64,000 nt of DNA from G963663735 sp963663735 (lineage in GTDB: Bacteria > Acidobacteriota > UBA6911 > RPQK01 > JAPXNP01). The notes beneath the pieces were generated by a model. That model worked only from the letters and a program-made list of their open reading frames with translations, was not told where the DNA came from and did not search any database. The stretch is from assembly GCA_963663735.2 (NCBI GenBank), contig CAXXHN010000001.1, forward strand, positions 310,001 to 374,000, read 5' to 3'. The position numbers and the translations under genes are program-made. Shown here piece after piece: positions 44,974-55,393 of this stretch; within the stretch, counting starts at the first letter, position 1, and every line of letters begins with the position of its first letter.

Positions 44974-46215
44974 TCAGTAAAGACGCTCCAATACAATATT
45001 CCCATTATTAATGACAACCAGCGGATCAAAAAGAGTGCGAATATCTTCCAGTGGATTTCTGTCCACTACAATTATGTCAGCCTCCATTCCTCCTTTTATC
45101 AACCCTGTCCTGTCCTCTACACCCAGCAGCCTGGCGCCATTCCTGGTAGCAGCAAGAATCGCATCCATCGGGGCAATTCCACAGGCAAGCATGTCTTCCA
45201 GATCATGTGGAATCCTGATTCTACCAGTATCTTCATATTCCTCGTATGATCCGTCAGTTGAAGCAACTATCGGGATTCCCTTTTTATAGGCTGATTTTAC
45301 TACTCCCTGCAAGGCGGAATACATATGCCGGAATCTCCTCCTGAGATCTATAGCGTCAGCGCTGTCTCCCCCTGGATCAGCCCTGGGGCTCATTACAGCC
45401 AGGGTAGGAACCAGATAGGTTCCCTTCTTTTTCATTTCATCCAGGATTTCATTGCTGAGATGGGTTCCGTGTTCGATGCTGTACACGCCGGCCGCGACTG
45501 CCTGTCCGGCGCCTTTCCTTCCATGAGCATGTGCGGCGACACGTTTCCCGTATTTGGATGCTTCCTGCACAGCAGCTTTGATTTCTTCGGTATTCAACTC
45601 CGGCTGCCTGGGATCAGTATAGGCAGAACCTGCCTTTCCGCTGGCTCCTACCTTTACGACATCAACACCTCTCTCCAGAAGCGCATGAACAATGGCCCTT
45701 ACATTTTCCGCCCCATGCAGCTCCTCTTTTAAGTACCTCCCATATTCCGGCAAGGTAACCAGGAAGGGAGTTCCCAGGTCAGGCCTGACTATTCCTCCTG
45801 AGACCAAAAGTTCCGGCCCTTCCAGGTACCCTTTACGTATCAGGTCCCTGGTTCCAAGTGACCTGAAGTAGGGTGAACCGAGTACACGAGCCGTTGTAAC
45901 ACCTGATTGCAGGGCGCGCCCAGCTGCTTCTGGAGAATCCAGATGAGTGTGAGAATCTATAAGCCCCGGAAGAACATACCTCCCTTCCAGATCAATAACC
46001 CTCGCTCCAGTTTCCAGGTAGGGGCCAGGAATGACTTTTTCGATTATTTTATCCCTGATGACTATTACCCGGTTTTCGAGCACCGGCCCTCCGGTCCCGT
46101 CAATAAGATATCCGTTGGTAAGGATAGTCGCATCTCCTGCCAGGCCGATTCCTAAAATACATAAAGCTGCAATCAAACAGGCGGCACTTCTTAAAAATAA
46201 TCTCTCCCCGGTCAT
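44974..46215 (-). CDS. Exported metal-dependent amidohydrolase
   Basis: 413 residues. The ATG at 46215 overlaps the pfkA stop (ATGA) and has GGAGG seven bases upstream, which fixes the start. A signal peptide (AACLIAALCILGIGLAG) suggests export. The family's N-terminal beta domain (ILTNGYLIDGTGGPVLENRVIVI) leads to the metal pair in LIDSHTHLDSP; later landmarks are VVKVGASG with a likely carboxylated Lys, AAHAHGRKG, SIEHGTHL and the catalytic Asp in ASTDGSYEEY. This pattern fits the imidazolonepropionase-related or prolidase-like amidohydrolases that act on peptides or cyclic amides. It is translationally coupled to pfkA though the functions are not obviously linked. Confidence 0.85.
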   Translation of the reverse strand: MTGERLFLRSAACLIAALCILGIGLAGDATILTNGYLIDGTGGPVLENRVIVIRDKIIEKVIPGPYLETGARVIDLEGRYVLPGLIDSHTHLDSPEAAGRALQSGVTTARVLGSPYFRSLGTRDLIRKGYLEGPELLVSGGIVRPDLGTPFLVTLPEYGRYLKEELHGAENVRAIVHALLERGVDVVKVGASGKAGSAYTDPRQPELNTEEIKAAVQEASKYGKRVAAHAHGRKGAGQAVAAGVYSIEHGTHLSNEILDEMKKKGTYLVPTLAVMSPRADPGGDSADAIDLRRRFRHMYSALQGVVKSAYKKGIPIVASTDGSYEEYEDTGRIRIPHDLEDMLACGIAPMDAILAATRNGARLLGVEDRTGLIKGGMEADIIVVDRNPLEDIRTLFDPLVVINNGNIVLERLY

Positions 46216-47348
46216 TCCCATACCTCCGCTCCCGTTACGGGACTGGAGTCACCCAGGCAGGTTCCAACTTTTCTCGCTGCTTCAATCCAGGGATGGTCAA
46301 TAGGAACAGTTTTCCGTTTACCGGCAACTTGATCGAGAGGGACAGGCACTGCTTCATCTCCCCTGGCGGCCACCATGACTCCCGACACTCCGTCGTTTAC
46401 AAGCCTGGCACATGCAGTACCCAGTCTAGTGGCCAGGATCCGGTCAGCTGGAGAGGGTGCTCCCCCCCGCTGCAGATACCCCAGTATCGTAACCCTGCTC
46501 TCCAAACCGGTCAGTTCCTGAAGGTGAGCGGAAAGCCTCAGTGTCCTGCCTGCCAAACGGTCCTCCAGCTCCTCCCGAGTCACAAGTCCTTCACCACCCT
46601 GCCCGTCTCCATCCCTTACAATCTGCTGCATCTCATGGTCCGCAATGGAGAAAGCCCCTTCGGAAAGGGCAATGATGCTAAACCGTTTTCCTGCCTTGCT
46701 CCTGTTCCTGATTGCCTCGGCTACTATCTGAATATCATATGGTATCTCAGGGATCAGGATAACGTCGGCACCCCCGGCGAGTCCGGCGCCCAAGGCCAGC
46801 CATCCGGTCTTATGTCCCATTATTTCAACAATGATTATGCGATGGTGGCTGTGGGCTGTACTATGCAGCCTGTCAATGGATTCAGTGGCTATGCATAGTG
46901 CTGAATCGAAACCAAAGGTTGTATCAGTCATCGCGACGTCATTATCAATGGTTTTGGGAAGGGTTATGATATTCAAACCTTCCTGGACCAGTCTCAGGGC
47001 ATTTTTCTGAGTACCTCCTCCTCCCAGGCAGATCAGGGCATCCAGGTGGTTCCTTTTGTAATTTTCCACAACCGCCTCGGTCATGTCTAAAAGTTGATTA
47101 CCAACCTCCATTTTGTAAAACTTATCACGGCTTGCCCCGAGGATTGTTCCTCCCCTGGTAATAATATCCGAAAGAGCCATATCATCAAGCTTGACTGTAT
47201 GGTTATGCACAAGACCCCTGAAGCCCTCCCTGAAGCCAATCATATCCATGTGATAGGTCCCCAGAGAAGCTTTCCCTACTGCCCTGATTGCGGCATTCAA
47301 ACCGGGGCTGTCTCCGCCTGCAGTTAATATTCCCAAATGTTTTGACAT
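46212..47348 (-). CDS. pfkA: 6-phosphofructokinase family protein with GGGGT motif
   Basis: 378 residues. It would phosphorylate fructose-6-phosphate. The ATG at 47348 has GAGG just upstream; an in-frame TTG nine bases earlier is less likely. Landmarks: ILTAGGDSPGLNAAIRA at the N-terminus, PKTIDND (131-137) with the catalytic aspartates, and IIIVEIMGHKTGWLAL with EIPYD. The donor-site motif reads GGGGT (109-113) where ATP-PFK has GGDGS/T and PPi-PFK has GGDDT. Lys132 (PKTIDND) is the residue usually linked with PPi use, while Gly at 112 is the ATP-type residue. So the phosphoryl donor cannot be assigned. A GGNGT version occurs in some clostridial relatives, so loss of the Asp is not unique. 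It overlaps the amidohydrolase gene. Confidence 0.9.
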   Translation of the reverse strand: MSKHLGILTAGGDSPGLNAAIRAVGKASLGTYHMDMIGFREGFRGLVHNHTVKLDDMALSDIITRGGTILGASRDKFYKMEVGNQLLDMTEAVVENYKRNHLDALICLGGGGTQKNALRLVQEGLNIITLPKTIDNDVAMTDTTFGFDSALCIATESIDRLHSTAHSHHRIIIVEIMGHKTGWLALGAGLAGGADVILIPEIPYDIQIVAEAIRNRSKAGKRFSIIALSEGAFSIADHEMQQIVRDGDGQGGEGLVTREELEDRLAGRTLRLSAHLQELTGLESRVTILGYLQRGGAPSPADRILATRLGTACARLVNDGVSGVMVAARGDEAVPVPLDQVAGKRKTVPIDHPWIEAARKVGTCLGDSSPVTGAEVWE

Positions 47349-47443
47349 TTTCCTCAATCTCTTTCCGCTATATCATTCCCGGGTTAGCGTTTGCTCCCCT
47401 TTGCTGCAACTATAATATATCACTCAGTTTACCAGATAGGTAC

Positions 47444-48064
47444 CTAATCGAAATCAACAGCTCTACCCGGATCACGATAATGTTTGAACATAATCGCAAT
47501 CTGACCAGGGGTGACCCTCTGCCTTGAAAGTTCCGGAAGATCCTGTTCAGCAAAAAAACCCACTTCTGAAGTCTCGTCACTGGCCCGGGCCTCACCCCCT
47601 GATATTTCGCAGAGCAAAAAAATCTTGTAAATATGAAAGAGTGCCGCCGGATGCCCATGTTTTTGTCGATCAAATAATGCCACGACCTTAACAGCCCTGG
47701 TCTTAAATCCCGACTCTTCATAAACCTCCCTGGTGACTGATTCACTGGGAGTGTCTCCTACGTCAGCCCAGCCGCCTGGTAAAGTCCAGCGACCATCTGA
47801 TCTTTCCCTTACCAGCAAAATCCGGCCTTCCCGGAAAACAGCAGCTCGGACGTCGATTTTTGGAGTTGCATACCCTTTCTCCAGTTCAAAGATGCTTTCG
47901 ATTTCCTGTGCCTCGTTGTGGCTGGCTTCCGCGGCAATTTCTGCGGCAATTGTCCTAATTTTTTGATACCTTCCGATGTCATGGGGATCTTTCGAAAACT
48001 CCAGGCCCGTCTGAGCCATGGATTGGAGCAAATTGGCGCGCTCCAGGTTATTTTTTCCAGTCAT
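47444..48064 (-). CDS. NUDIX hydrolase with N-terminal helical extension
   Basis: 206 residues. The first 60 or so form the helical domain seen in a subgroup of NUDIX proteins (LLQSMAQTGLEFSKDPHDIGRY). The catalytic NUDIX box follows the expected GX5EX7REVXEEXGF pattern: GWADVGDTPSESVTREVYEESGF, given here in pieces as GWADVGDTPSES and REVYEESGF. It would split nucleoside diphosphates linked to another group; relatives act on ADP-ribose or CDP-choline. The substrate is not decidable. It is divergent from the SUMF1-like gene. Confidence 0.88.
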   Translation of the reverse strand: MTGKNNLERANLLQSMAQTGLEFSKDPHDIGRYQKIRTIAAEIAAEASHNEAQEIESIFELEKGYATPKIDVRAAVFREGRILLVRERSDGRWTLPGGWADVGDTPSESVTREVYEESGFKTRAVKVVALFDRQKHGHPAALFHIYKIFLLCEISGGEARASDETSEVGFFAEQDLPELSRQRVTPGQIAIMFKHYRDPGRAVDFD

Positions 48065-48233
48065 AGAAAAATTCTACATTGAATAAAAAAATAAACAACA
48101 GGAATCTGCTGTTGTTCAAAGCTTCAAATATAGCGGCGACAACTCCATAATTAATCCTGTAATCTTCAAAAACTTTGATTCTTTCTTAAAAAAAGCTTGG
48201 ACCTTTTGTTATGGATTACGATAAGATGAATCC

Positions 48234-49049
48234 ATGAAGAATCTAACTTTAATAACAATTGTTTCACTGTCTTTGGTATTGTTTTTTGCCGCCTGCGGGC
48301 CAGCTGAAGAAGAAGTTACAGAAGCGGTTCCGGCTGAACAGGAAGTTGTTAAACCGGCTATCGGCTCAATGGTGACTATTCCGGCTGGAGAATTCACCAT
48401 GGGCTCCGATGTTCGCGCGGGGAACCCTCCGCTGGCATCACCTGCGCACGTAGTTAACCTTCCAGAATATGAAATTGATGTCTACGAAGTCACCAACGGA
48501 GAATATGCACGTTTCAACATTGAAAGTGACTATAAATCTGAGGGTGATTGGAGATCTTTCTACAAAATTGGGAAAGAAGACTATCCTGTAGCCAACGTTA
48601 CCCAGGCTGATGCCATCGCCTACTGTGAATGGGCCGGTAAAAGGCTTCCGACAGAAGCGGAGTGGGAAAAAGCCGCCAGAGGGACCGGAACTGCCGGATA
48701 CCCCTGGGGAGAGATTTTTGACTGGAGAAATTCTAACGTCGCAGAACATGGCATTCGTGATACCCAGGAAGTCGGAATTCTCGAGACTGATAAGAGTTCC
48801 TATGGTCTTTATGACGTCATGGGAAATGTCCAGGAATGGACATCAGACATCCTGAAGCCTTATGAAGGCGGCACAACTAAAGGGGTCAAAGCCTATAACA
48901 ACAAATTTGTTGCTGTACGGGGAGCTTCATACGCGATCAAAGGAGATTCAACTCTGCTATGGTCTCGTCATGCCTATCTTCCCACAGCTCAGTATGGGCT
49001 GGGATTCAGATGCGCCAAAGGTGGCGCTGCCGCTGAAGCAACCGAATAA
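48234..49049 (+). CDS. SUMF1/formylglycine-generating-like lipoprotein without catalytic cysteines
   Basis: 271 residues. A signal peptide ends in a lipobox (LFFAACG) and a Glu/Pro/Val-rich linker follows. The SUMF1-type fold begins MVTIPAGEFTMGSD and contains YEVTNGEYARF, WAGKRLPTEAEWEKAARG, YPWG, GLYDVMGNVQEWTSD and the C-terminal GLGFRCA. In true formylglycine-generating enzymes two cysteines lie in the segment after the RGGS motif; here that segment (VRGASYAIKGDSTLLW) has none, so sulfatase activation is unlikely. Similar domains act as carbohydrate- or iron-binding modules. The ATG has no strong ribosome site, and the promoter may be very close to it. Confidence 0.8.
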   Translation: MKNLTLITIVSLSLVLFFAACGPAEEEVTEAVPAEQEVVKPAIGSMVTIPAGEFTMGSDVRAGNPPLASPAHVVNLPEYEIDVYEVTNGEYARFNIESDYKSEGDWRSFYKIGKEDYPVANVTQADAIAYCEWAGKRLPTEAEWEKAARGTGTAGYPWGEIFDWRNSNVAEHGIRDTQEVGILETDKSSYGLYDVMGNVQEWTSDILKPYEGGTTKGVKAYNNKFVAVRGASYAIKGDSTLLWSRHAYLPTAQYGLGFRCAKGGAAAEATE

Positions 49050-49096
49050 ACTTCAGCTTTATCCGGAAACAACAAAGACAAGTTAAATCCACCAGT

Positions 49097-49125
49097 TTGA
49101 ATTGGAGCCCCGATTTACATATAAT
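49097..49125 (+). promoter_or_regulatory. Promoter of the initiator tRNA gene
   Basis: TTGAAT (49097-49102), a 17-base spacer, and a perfect TATAAT (49120-49125) followed by a GC-rich GTGGGCTC discriminator. The hexamers, spacing and first bases after the -10 are the same as in the 16S rRNA promoter at 55365-55393. Confidence 0.85.
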
Positions 49126-49155
49126 GTGGGCTCTGATTCAAACTGAAGAGATTAT

Positions 49156-49232
<77 letters not shown>

Positions 49233-49401
49233 ACAGTCAGCTTTTCTTCCGTCTTCCCTTAATTCGCAAGGATTCTTTTTTCCGAGAGTCTCCCCGGTAC
49301 GATATCTTTCTGAATCTTAACTCCACCTCCTGATACCATTGCCGATAAATATCTAAAATATTTCAAGACAGGGACTTGACGCATGATTTAAAATCCTAGG
49401 T

Positions 49402-51201
49402 ATGAATACAAAACTCAAACAGTATGTTTTATTTCAGCCTTTTCTTTTACTCCTTCTTGTCTTGAACACCATGACCGCAGGCCTGCTTGCTCAAAAAGCG
49501 GTCAATCCTGAAGAACTCCTTTTTATTGACTTTTCAGTCTCCGCTGACAGCCCGGCCGGCATGGATCTGCAACCGGACCAGCTGAAGATTTCAATGGGAA
49601 ACAAGCCCGGAGAAATCAGTTATCTTTCCAGGATTGATCCTTCCAGTTTCAAAGTCTCAGATCCTAACTCGTGGATGGTAATTAATCAGTTGAGAGGGAA
49701 CCAGGCTCTGATCATCCTGCTCGATCTGAACAGCCTGGATGCTCCAGCTTTGGAAACTGTAAGGACAACTGTCAAATCCCTTTTACAGTCGATGCCTGAA
49801 GACAGCAGCCAGCGATTCTTACTGGCTTCGCTCGGCACCCGGCTCACTTTTCACCAGTTCTTCACATCGGATAAATCGGAAATCCTGGCTTCTCTGGACA
49901 AGATAAGCTCCACAGAAAAACGGCTCGACTACCGGTCTCTCATCGAATCAATCGCCACGATATTCAATGTCCAGTATCGCCAGGACCTGGATCAGGCTAT
50001 TGAAGAGTCCATAAGGGAAGGCAATTTATTTCTGATTGAAATGAGAAACAGGGCTGAGGCTTCTGTCGAAGGCCTGGGCATGTTTGCCGACTGGTTCAAA
50101 GGTCTCTCCGGTCCTAAACATGTGCTCTTCTTCTCGGGAGGATATCCCCTTAAACCAGGACCGGTCGTACAGGATATCCTGAGAACCTACAATCAGAGCA
50201 AAGGTGCAGTCGGAGCGCCCTCGGGCAGAGGCAAACCAGGTATGGGGGGAGGCGCTAACAACATTACTCCGGGAGACACGGCTGATGGAATGGGTATAGC
50301 CAGTTCAGACAATGCGTCCCAGGAACTTCTCTCCTCGGCTCTTCTCAGCGCCAAAATTGGTTCAGACATCGAAACGGTCTCCTCAAAAAATCTGGATAAG
50401 CTTATCTCACGCCTTAACAGCAACCAGTTAATACTATATGCTTTTGATTCCAGGGATGTCAGATCCGACAGCCTGTCGTCATCCAGTGTCGCCGGTCTTC
50501 CCACCCAGCTGGTGGGAAGGCATAATTCCTCCCACATAACCGCGGGAAGGGAATTCCTGGAATTCATAACCGTTCCTACCAGGGGAATGCTGATTGGAGA
50601 TTCAGGGAAAATAGCAGCCACCCTGAACAACAGGAGTGACGTAACTTACCTGGCAGGAATCAAAGCTGACCGCAAAAAGAAATCAGACGAAGACAAGCTG
50701 AAAGTGTCAGTCAAAGTTATGGAACCTTCGGAAAAAACAGGGTTGCTCACTGCCAGAACCACACCATTCACTTTGAATTCAGTTGCCAGCGATGCAGCAC
50801 TGGCCTCTGTTTTTAACTTTCCGGGTTACTACCATGATTTTTCAACATCCTTCGACTATGTTGTCAATCAGGATGAAATTACAGGAAACGCCGCTATATC
50901 ACCTCGTGAACTCGGGTTTAAAAAAGAGAATAACAATTTTGTCTGCATGCTTGAGATTTTTGGTTTACTGACTGACAGTGAGGGTAAACCTTTGACTGGA
51001 AACAAAAAATATACTTTTGCAAAACAGTTTCCATTACGAATGAGTGCAGAACAGTACAAAGGTCTGCTAGCCCGAAAAACGGTTACTGTCAGCGCCTCGG
51101 CAAAAGGTATTAATCCGGGTGAATACCTGCTGACAATGGTTGTAAGGCAGCCCAATACCGGACTGCTTTCAGCTTCTAAAATGAACGTTAAGATTGAATA
51201 G
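49402..51201 (+). CDS. Secreted VWFA-related protein (copy 1)
   Basis: 599 residues with a signal peptide (LLLLLVLNTMTAGLLAQ). An N-terminal beta segment (about 33-95) leads to a von Willebrand A-like domain of the type first noted in Acidobacteria: LIILLDLNSLD (104-113), FLLASLGTRLTFHQFFTSD and GLSGPKHVLFFSGGYP. The metal site reads DLNSLD rather than the canonical DxSxS. A glycine-rich insert (GAPSGRGKPGMGGG) at about 272-285 is missing from the paralog. The C-terminal part is beta-rich and repeats KPLTGNKKYTFAKQFPLR-type strands. The role is unknown; protein binding at the cell surface is likely. Confidence 0.8.
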   Translation: MNTKLKQYVLFQPFLLLLLVLNTMTAGLLAQKAVNPEELLFIDFSVSADSPAGMDLQPDQLKISMGNKPGEISYLSRIDPSSFKVSDPNSWMVINQLRGNQALIILLDLNSLDAPALETVRTTVKSLLQSMPEDSSQRFLLASLGTRLTFHQFFTSDKSEILASLDKISSTEKRLDYRSLIESIATIFNVQYRQDLDQAIEESIREGNLFLIEMRNRAEASVEGLGMFADWFKGLSGPKHVLFFSGGYPLKPGPVVQDILRTYNQSKGAVGAPSGRGKPGMGGGANNITPGDTADGMGIASSDNASQELLSSALLSAKIGSDIETVSSKNLDKLISRLNSNQLILYAFDSRDVRSDSLSSSSVAGLPTQLVGRHNSSHITAGREFLEFITVPTRGMLIGDSGKIAATLNNRSDVTYLAGIKADRKKKSDEDKLKVSVKVMEPSEKTGLLTARTTPFTLNSVASDAALASVFNFPGYYHDFSTSFDYVVNQDEITGNAAISPRELGFKKENNNFVCMLEIFGLLTDSEGKPLTGNKKYTFAKQFPLRMSAEQYKGLLARKTVTVSASAKGINPGEYLLTMVVRQPNTGLLSASKMNVKIE

Positions 51202-51613
51202 GTATGGCGTACATGATTCGAGCCTCGAACAATATCTGAATCATGGAGTTAAAGGACGGATCTCATTACGCACCTGGTTAAAAAGAAAGCGGTGAAGAAA
51301 CCTATCTGACATTGTATTGCGATTGTTAACGAAACCTTCGCAGTTGTACTTTGACAGCACGGCGAAGAGGCCGATTGCGCAAAGCGCAGCCAGTGACTAC
51401 TTCGCAGCCGCGACAGTCAGACGGTGAGAAAGGCGGGCTGAATACAAACAGATTTTCTATTCCGGGAAGAGACCGCCTGAAGAGTCGGAGGCAGTGGACA
51501 AATCAACTGTTGCTACGATTGTGTTCCAGTTCTGTCTCATCATTTACTTCTGGTATCCTTTGCCTTACAAAAACAACTGGAAAATATTTTACCTGGAAGG
51601 TTAAACTCTATTT
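51202..51613. other. Intergenic region between the VWFA-related genes
   Basis: Besides element copy D, the final 100 bp before the second VWFA gene are AT-rich. TTGCCT and AATATT with a 17-base spacer might be its promoter, but the match is weak. Confidence 0.35.
51255..51440. repeat. Intergenic element, copy D
   Basis: The block at 51318-51372 aligns with 53375-53428 at roughly 70 percent identity by eye, sharing TGCGA-TGTTAA, AACC, CAGT-GTA and ACG-CGA-GAG-CC. Further shared pieces are CAGCCAG and GTCAG. Its right end GGTGAGAAAGGCGGGCT is close to the reverse complement of the left end of the 53.3 kb copy. No open frame in it is credible. It lies between the two VWFA-related genes. Confidence 0.55.
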
Positions 51614-53317
51614 ATGCATGCAAACTCAAACAATTCTGCCCATCCTTGCCTGATTCTGGCAATCATACTTTTCACTCTGCAAATTACACCAGCAATGGGC
51701 GGCACAGTGCAGAAAGCAATTGATCCTGACAACATGTTATTTATGGATTTTTCGGTTTCCGACAACGACAAAACAATAATAGGCCTACAGCCCGGCCAGG
51801 TTAAGCTCATGGTAAATGGGGTCAAAAGAGATATTGGCTATTTCTCTCGGATTGCCGCGGACAATCTCCGGGCCGATGATCCCAACTCCTGGATTGTCGC
51901 CAACCAGCTCCGCGGACAACACACCCTGGTTCTGGTACTGGACCTTAACAGCCTTGATAATGCCGCCTTGAACAGTACAAGACTAAGCATCAAATCAATG
52001 CTGAACGATCTGCCGGATGACAACAGAGAAAAATTAATGCTGGTGACACTGGGAAGCCAGATATCCTTCGTTCAGACTTTCACCTCGGATAAAACGAAAA
52101 TCTTTGATGCCCTGGATACAATTAAATCCACATCAAACCGTCTGGACTACAAATCCCTGATTGAATCCATTTCTGAAATATTCACTATCCAGTATGATCA
52201 GAATCCTGGACAGGCCATGGACGAAGCAATCAGGGAAGCGAACCAGTTCCAGATTCAGATCAGGAACCGCACCCAAGCCGCTGTAGCAGGTCTTGAAATG
52301 TTAACTGACTGGTTCACCGGTCTTTCTGGGCCTAAAAATGTCCTCCTTTTCTCAGGTGGATATCCGCGTATTCCAACACCAGTTGTAACTGATATTCTCA
52401 GGGCTTACAACCAGAGCAATGCGTCCAGGGATATCATGCCTCCCTCTCTTTTCAGCGCTAAAATGGGTTCGGGTGGAGAAACCTTAACTGCCGAAAGAAT
52501 GAACAGCCTTATCTCAAAGTTCAACCGTAATCAGCTGACCTTGTCCACCTTTGATTCGAGGGACGTTAAGTCAGATGGGCTGGCAGCATCACAAATAAGA
52601 TGGATGCCATCGAGGCTGGTGGCATCGCATAATTCATCTCATATAACAGCTGGGCACGAATTCCTCAGGGGAATTTCAGAACCTACCGGAGGAATCCTCA
52701 TCTCCAACCCTGACAACCTGCTGGATGAAGCAAGTGGATCCAGCCGGGTATTCTATATTGTTGGGATAACGGGGGAAGCCGGGGAAGAACCAGGAGAAAA
52801 AAATCTCGATATTGCTATTGAAATAAATGATCCAACCGGTTTGCCGAACCCCAGCCTAAAGGTAAACAGGCGGGAAAAATTTTTCACGCTTGTTTCAGGA
52901 AGCAGTGATGAAGTATTAACCGGGGCTTTTCAATTCCCTTATTATTACCGGGATTTTTCGGTAAATTTCGATGTTGGTATCAATGGGGATCAGGTTACGG
53001 TACAGGCTTCGATACCTCCTGATTCCTTAAGGCTTATCAAGGAAAGGGAAGATTATTTTTGCATCCTTGAGGTGTTTGGTTTACTGACTGACAGCAATGG
53101 AAAACCTCTGACAGGAGACAAAAAATATACCTTCGCCAAACAGTTTCCGATTCGCAGGAATGAAACCCAGTTACAGAGCCTTCTCAAAATGAAATCGGTT
53201 TCAGCCAGCGCTTCAGCCCAGGGAATTAAACCAGGGGAATACACGTTGACTGTCATAGTGAGGCAGCCCCGTACCGGTCTAATGTCCGCCTCAAAGATGA
53301 ATATCACGATTAATTAG
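51614..53317 (+). CDS. Secreted VWFA-related protein (copy 2)
   Basis: 567 residues, a clear tandem paralog of copy 1 throughout. A signal peptide (LILAIILFTLQITPAMG) precedes the same beta segment and VWA-like domain: LVLVLDLNSLD (105-115), MLVTLGSQISFVQTFTSD, GLSGPKNVLLFSGGYP. The metal site is again DLNSLD. It lacks the glycine-rich insert of copy 1. The C-terminus ends with MSASKMNITIN, matching copy 1's LSASKMNVKIE. The TAG stop overlaps the first two bases of the intergenic element that follows. Confidence 0.8.
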   Translation: MHANSNNSAHPCLILAIILFTLQITPAMGGTVQKAIDPDNMLFMDFSVSDNDKTIIGLQPGQVKLMVNGVKRDIGYFSRIAADNLRADDPNSWIVANQLRGQHTLVLVLDLNSLDNAALNSTRLSIKSMLNDLPDDNREKLMLVTLGSQISFVQTFTSDKTKIFDALDTIKSTSNRLDYKSLIESISEIFTIQYDQNPGQAMDEAIREANQFQIQIRNRTQAAVAGLEMLTDWFTGLSGPKNVLLFSGGYPRIPTPVVTDILRAYNQSNASRDIMPPSLFSAKMGSGGETLTAERMNSLISKFNRNQLTLSTFDSRDVKSDGLAASQIRWMPSRLVASHNSSHITAGHEFLRGISEPTGGILISNPDNLLDEASGSSRVFYIVGITGEAGEEPGEKNLDIAIEINDPTGLPNPSLKVNRREKFFTLVSGSSDEVLTGAFQFPYYYRDFSVNFDVGINGDQVTVQASIPPDSLRLIKEREDYFCILEVFGLLTDSNGKPLTGDKKYTFAKQFPIRRNETQLQSLLKMKSVSASASAQGIKPGEYTLTVIVRQPRTGLMSASKMNITIN

Positions 53318-53507
53318 CCCGCATTCACCAACAAGTTATATAGCGGGAGGAGACGCCAGGGGCCTGACAAGGCTTGCGACTGTTAATGTAACCACTACAG
53401 TCGTATATGCAGGTACGTCGAGGAGACCAGTAAAGCATAACACAGCCAGGGCGGAGTATTTGGCCCCGCAGTAGCCAGCTGTCAGAAAACGTGGATTAAT
53501 CCTGGGC
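53316..53507. repeat. Intergenic element, copy A
   Basis: About 190 bp. It starts AGCCCGCATTCACC (53316-53329), overlapping the stop codon of the preceding gene, and ends near GTGGATTAATCCTGGGC (53491-53507), a loose inverted match to the start. It carries TATAGCGGGA (53339-53348) and GGATTAATCC (53493-53502) shared with copy B, and the block shared with copy D. No protein is coded. The ends and repeated occurrence suggest a miniature mobile element or its remnant. Confidence 0.55.
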
Positions 53508-55267
<1,760 letters not shown>

Positions 55268-55302
55268 TATTCGGGTTCCTCGCTCCGCTGTTTCGTTCCT
55301 TA

Positions 55303-55316
55303 CTCTTCCTGTCAAA
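55303..55316 (-). other. 16S processing stalk, leader arm
   Basis: Leader segment that on the minus strand reads TTTGACAGGAAGAG and pairs perfectly over 14 bases with the trailer arm at 53667-53680. It lies about 36 bases upstream of the mature 16S 5' end and overlaps the boxA-like motif. Confidence 0.75.
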
Positions 55317-55320
55317 GATC
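55310..55320 (-). promoter_or_regulatory. boxA-like antitermination element in the 16S leader
   Basis: The minus strand reads GATCTTTGACA, close to the rRNA boxA consensus (TGCTCTTTAACA). In rRNA leaders boxA recruits NusB and S10 to prevent early termination. The position, between the promoter and 16S, is as expected. Confidence 0.6.
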
Positions 55321-55364
55321 TCACTGGTAAAAAAAACCGTCTCCGGTTATGACCAGTGCGGCAC

Positions 55365-55393
55365 ATTATACATACCTGCCCCCCCTCATTCAA
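55365..55393 (-). promoter_or_regulatory. 16S rRNA promoter
   Basis: On the minus strand TTGAAT (55388-55393), a 17-base spacer and TATAAT (55365-55370) are followed by the GC-rich discriminator GTGCCGCAC. Transcription would start near 55358, giving a leader of about 90 bases. The core is the same as that of the initiator tRNA promoter. Confidence 0.85.
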
